In this document: positions 36,225 through 36,735 of the stretch, piece after piece
How the letters are laid out: each line of letters begins with the position of its first letter
Numbering within the stretch: the stretch's first letter is position 1
DNA from: a virus
Strand: one strand, 5' to 3'
Virus record (IMG/VR): IMGVR_UViG_3300042992_001103
Span: 1 to 36,735 of that record
Length of the DNA: 36,735 nucleotides
Made by a program: the position numbers and the translations under genes
Notes under the pieces: generated by a model
The model's database searches: none
What the model saw: only the letters and a program-made list of their open reading frames with translations
Told to the model about the DNA's origin: nothing

Positions 36225-36638
36225 CTACCCGCTCACCCCGGCGGTGAAGGCAATTACCGTGGCCCTGCACTGTAGTTGGTCATCCTCGGCGGTGCTAACT
36301 TTGGTGATGTCGATCCCGTGAAGAATGAATGTGCCGGTCGCTTGCGGAGATAGATCCAGCGCCGCATAAACCGCACGGGATAGCTCGGTGTGGGCCTGAA
36401 CACTGGTTTCTTTGTGGTGGGTAATTGTTTGTATGGTTCCATTGCAAATCCAGGTTCCCTCGTTCGGATGGGTTTTCTCTGCGCCGTCCAGCATAACCAC
36501 AGTGAACGGAGGCTCGATCTCCTCTGCGTCCAAGGCTGCCGTTCCGCCGTGATACGGATAGAACGTGTGATCCGGCACTGCTGATGCCAGCTTCTCGCAC
36601 AGGAAAAGCTCACACTGATGTTTTATGTCTGCGCTCAT
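36225..36638 (-). CDS. Tail terminator/completion-like protein
   Basis: The 137-residue protein has MSADIKHQCELFLCEKLASA followed by an alpha/beta body with GTIQTITHHKETSVQAHTEL and a C-terminal QLQCRATVIAFTAGVSG strand. The pattern of an N-terminal helix, a central antiparallel sheet and a final strand matches tail terminators (lambda gpU type), which cap the tail before joining to the head. The start overlaps the upstream gene by four bases. Confidence 0.6.
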   Translation of the reverse strand: MSADIKHQCELFLCEKLASAVPDHTFYPYHGGTAALDAEEIEPPFTVVMLDGAEKTHPNEGTWICNGTIQTITHHKETSVQAHTELSRAVYAALDLSPQATGTFILHGIDITKVSTAEDDQLQCRATVIAFTAGVSG

Positions 36639-36735
36639 GATACCTTGGCCCCCGCTGATTCAATGCTCATCACGAGCGTATTGTCGCCGTCCTTGGCTAT
36701 GCTGACGATCCTGCCTCGTTCACCTCGGACAATCA
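36635..36735 (-). CDS. Partial CDS, C-terminal end of a neck or head-tail joining protein
   Basis: The frame is open from the right edge to TGA at 36635. The visible 32 residues end GDNTLVMSIESAGAKVS. Being upstream of the terminator-like gene it is probably a head-tail joining protein, but too little is present to say. Confidence 0.5.
   Translation of the reverse strand, partial: IVRGERGRIVSIAKDGDNTLVMSIESAGAKVS

Noticed and set aside
1-36735. CRISPR array or tRNA genes
   Set aside because: No series of regularly spaced direct repeats and no complete cloverleaf with T-arm was seen while reading either strand.

Overview
The window is one contiguous piece of a tailed double-stranded DNA phage or prophage, probably siphovirus-like. 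It has a GpA-type terminase, a tail tube candidate, a 1021-residue tape measure, tail fibres, a holin/endolysin/lipoprotein lysis set and a phage recombination-replication set. I see no tail sheath, integrase or tRNA. Head genes (portal, protease, capsid) are absent and should lie beyond the right edge. The lysis lipoprotein and the M15 peptidase suggest a Gram-negative host. I cannot name the host: start codons are preceded partly by ordinary GGAG-type Shine-Dalgarno sites and partly by unusual C/A-rich leaders.

Layout: (1) 1-3692, plus strand: twelve short, tightly packed genes of mostly unknown function, closed by a strong hairpin at 3697-3744. (2) 3832-13637, minus strand: recombination and replication, reading leftward from 13637. 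In transcription order it holds a coiled-coil protein, a small GSLFKN-type protein, an ERF annealing protein, two small genes (one replisome-organizer-like), a DnaB-type helicase, a tandem KH-domain protein, a SWIM protein, a RecU-like nuclease, a ParB-like protein and an HNH-like protein. (3) 13808-16275, minus: terminase large and small subunits, with a repeat-containing gap upstream (16276-16429) that may hold the packaging site. (4) 16430-20319, minus: a chain of small, mostly ATGA-overlapping accessory genes (zinc-binding, HTH, tiny membrane proteins, an HNH nuclease). (5) 20320-21044: 725 bases without a convincing gene but with at least ten strong hairpins. One is a minus-strand terminator, followed by a segment whose 5' end looks like a group II intron. 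A lone 58-codon plus-strand ORF follows at 21045. (6) 21203-36735, minus: virion and lysis genes in the order tail completion, tail tube, chaperone-like, tape measure, distal tail, fibres, C1q-like protein, membrane/lipoprotein lysis genes, holin, endolysin and two unknown genes.

The gene order is unusual. The terminase lies downstream of the lysis genes and is followed on the same strand by recombination and replication genes, instead of preceding the portal. The minus block from 36735 to 3832 is broken only by the structured region.

Regulatory and sequence-level signals: a 20-bp perfect palindrome present twice (5652-5671 and 18074-18093); a 40-bp element shared upstream of the 13637 and 20319 genes; a promoter at 13680-13708 whose spacer is an inverted repeat; and AACCAAACCAAA-type leaders directly before several starts. 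The strongest candidates for something undescribed are the structured region at 20.48-20.97 kb, the palindrome pair together with the ParB-like gene, the C/A leaders, and the phage KH-domain protein.
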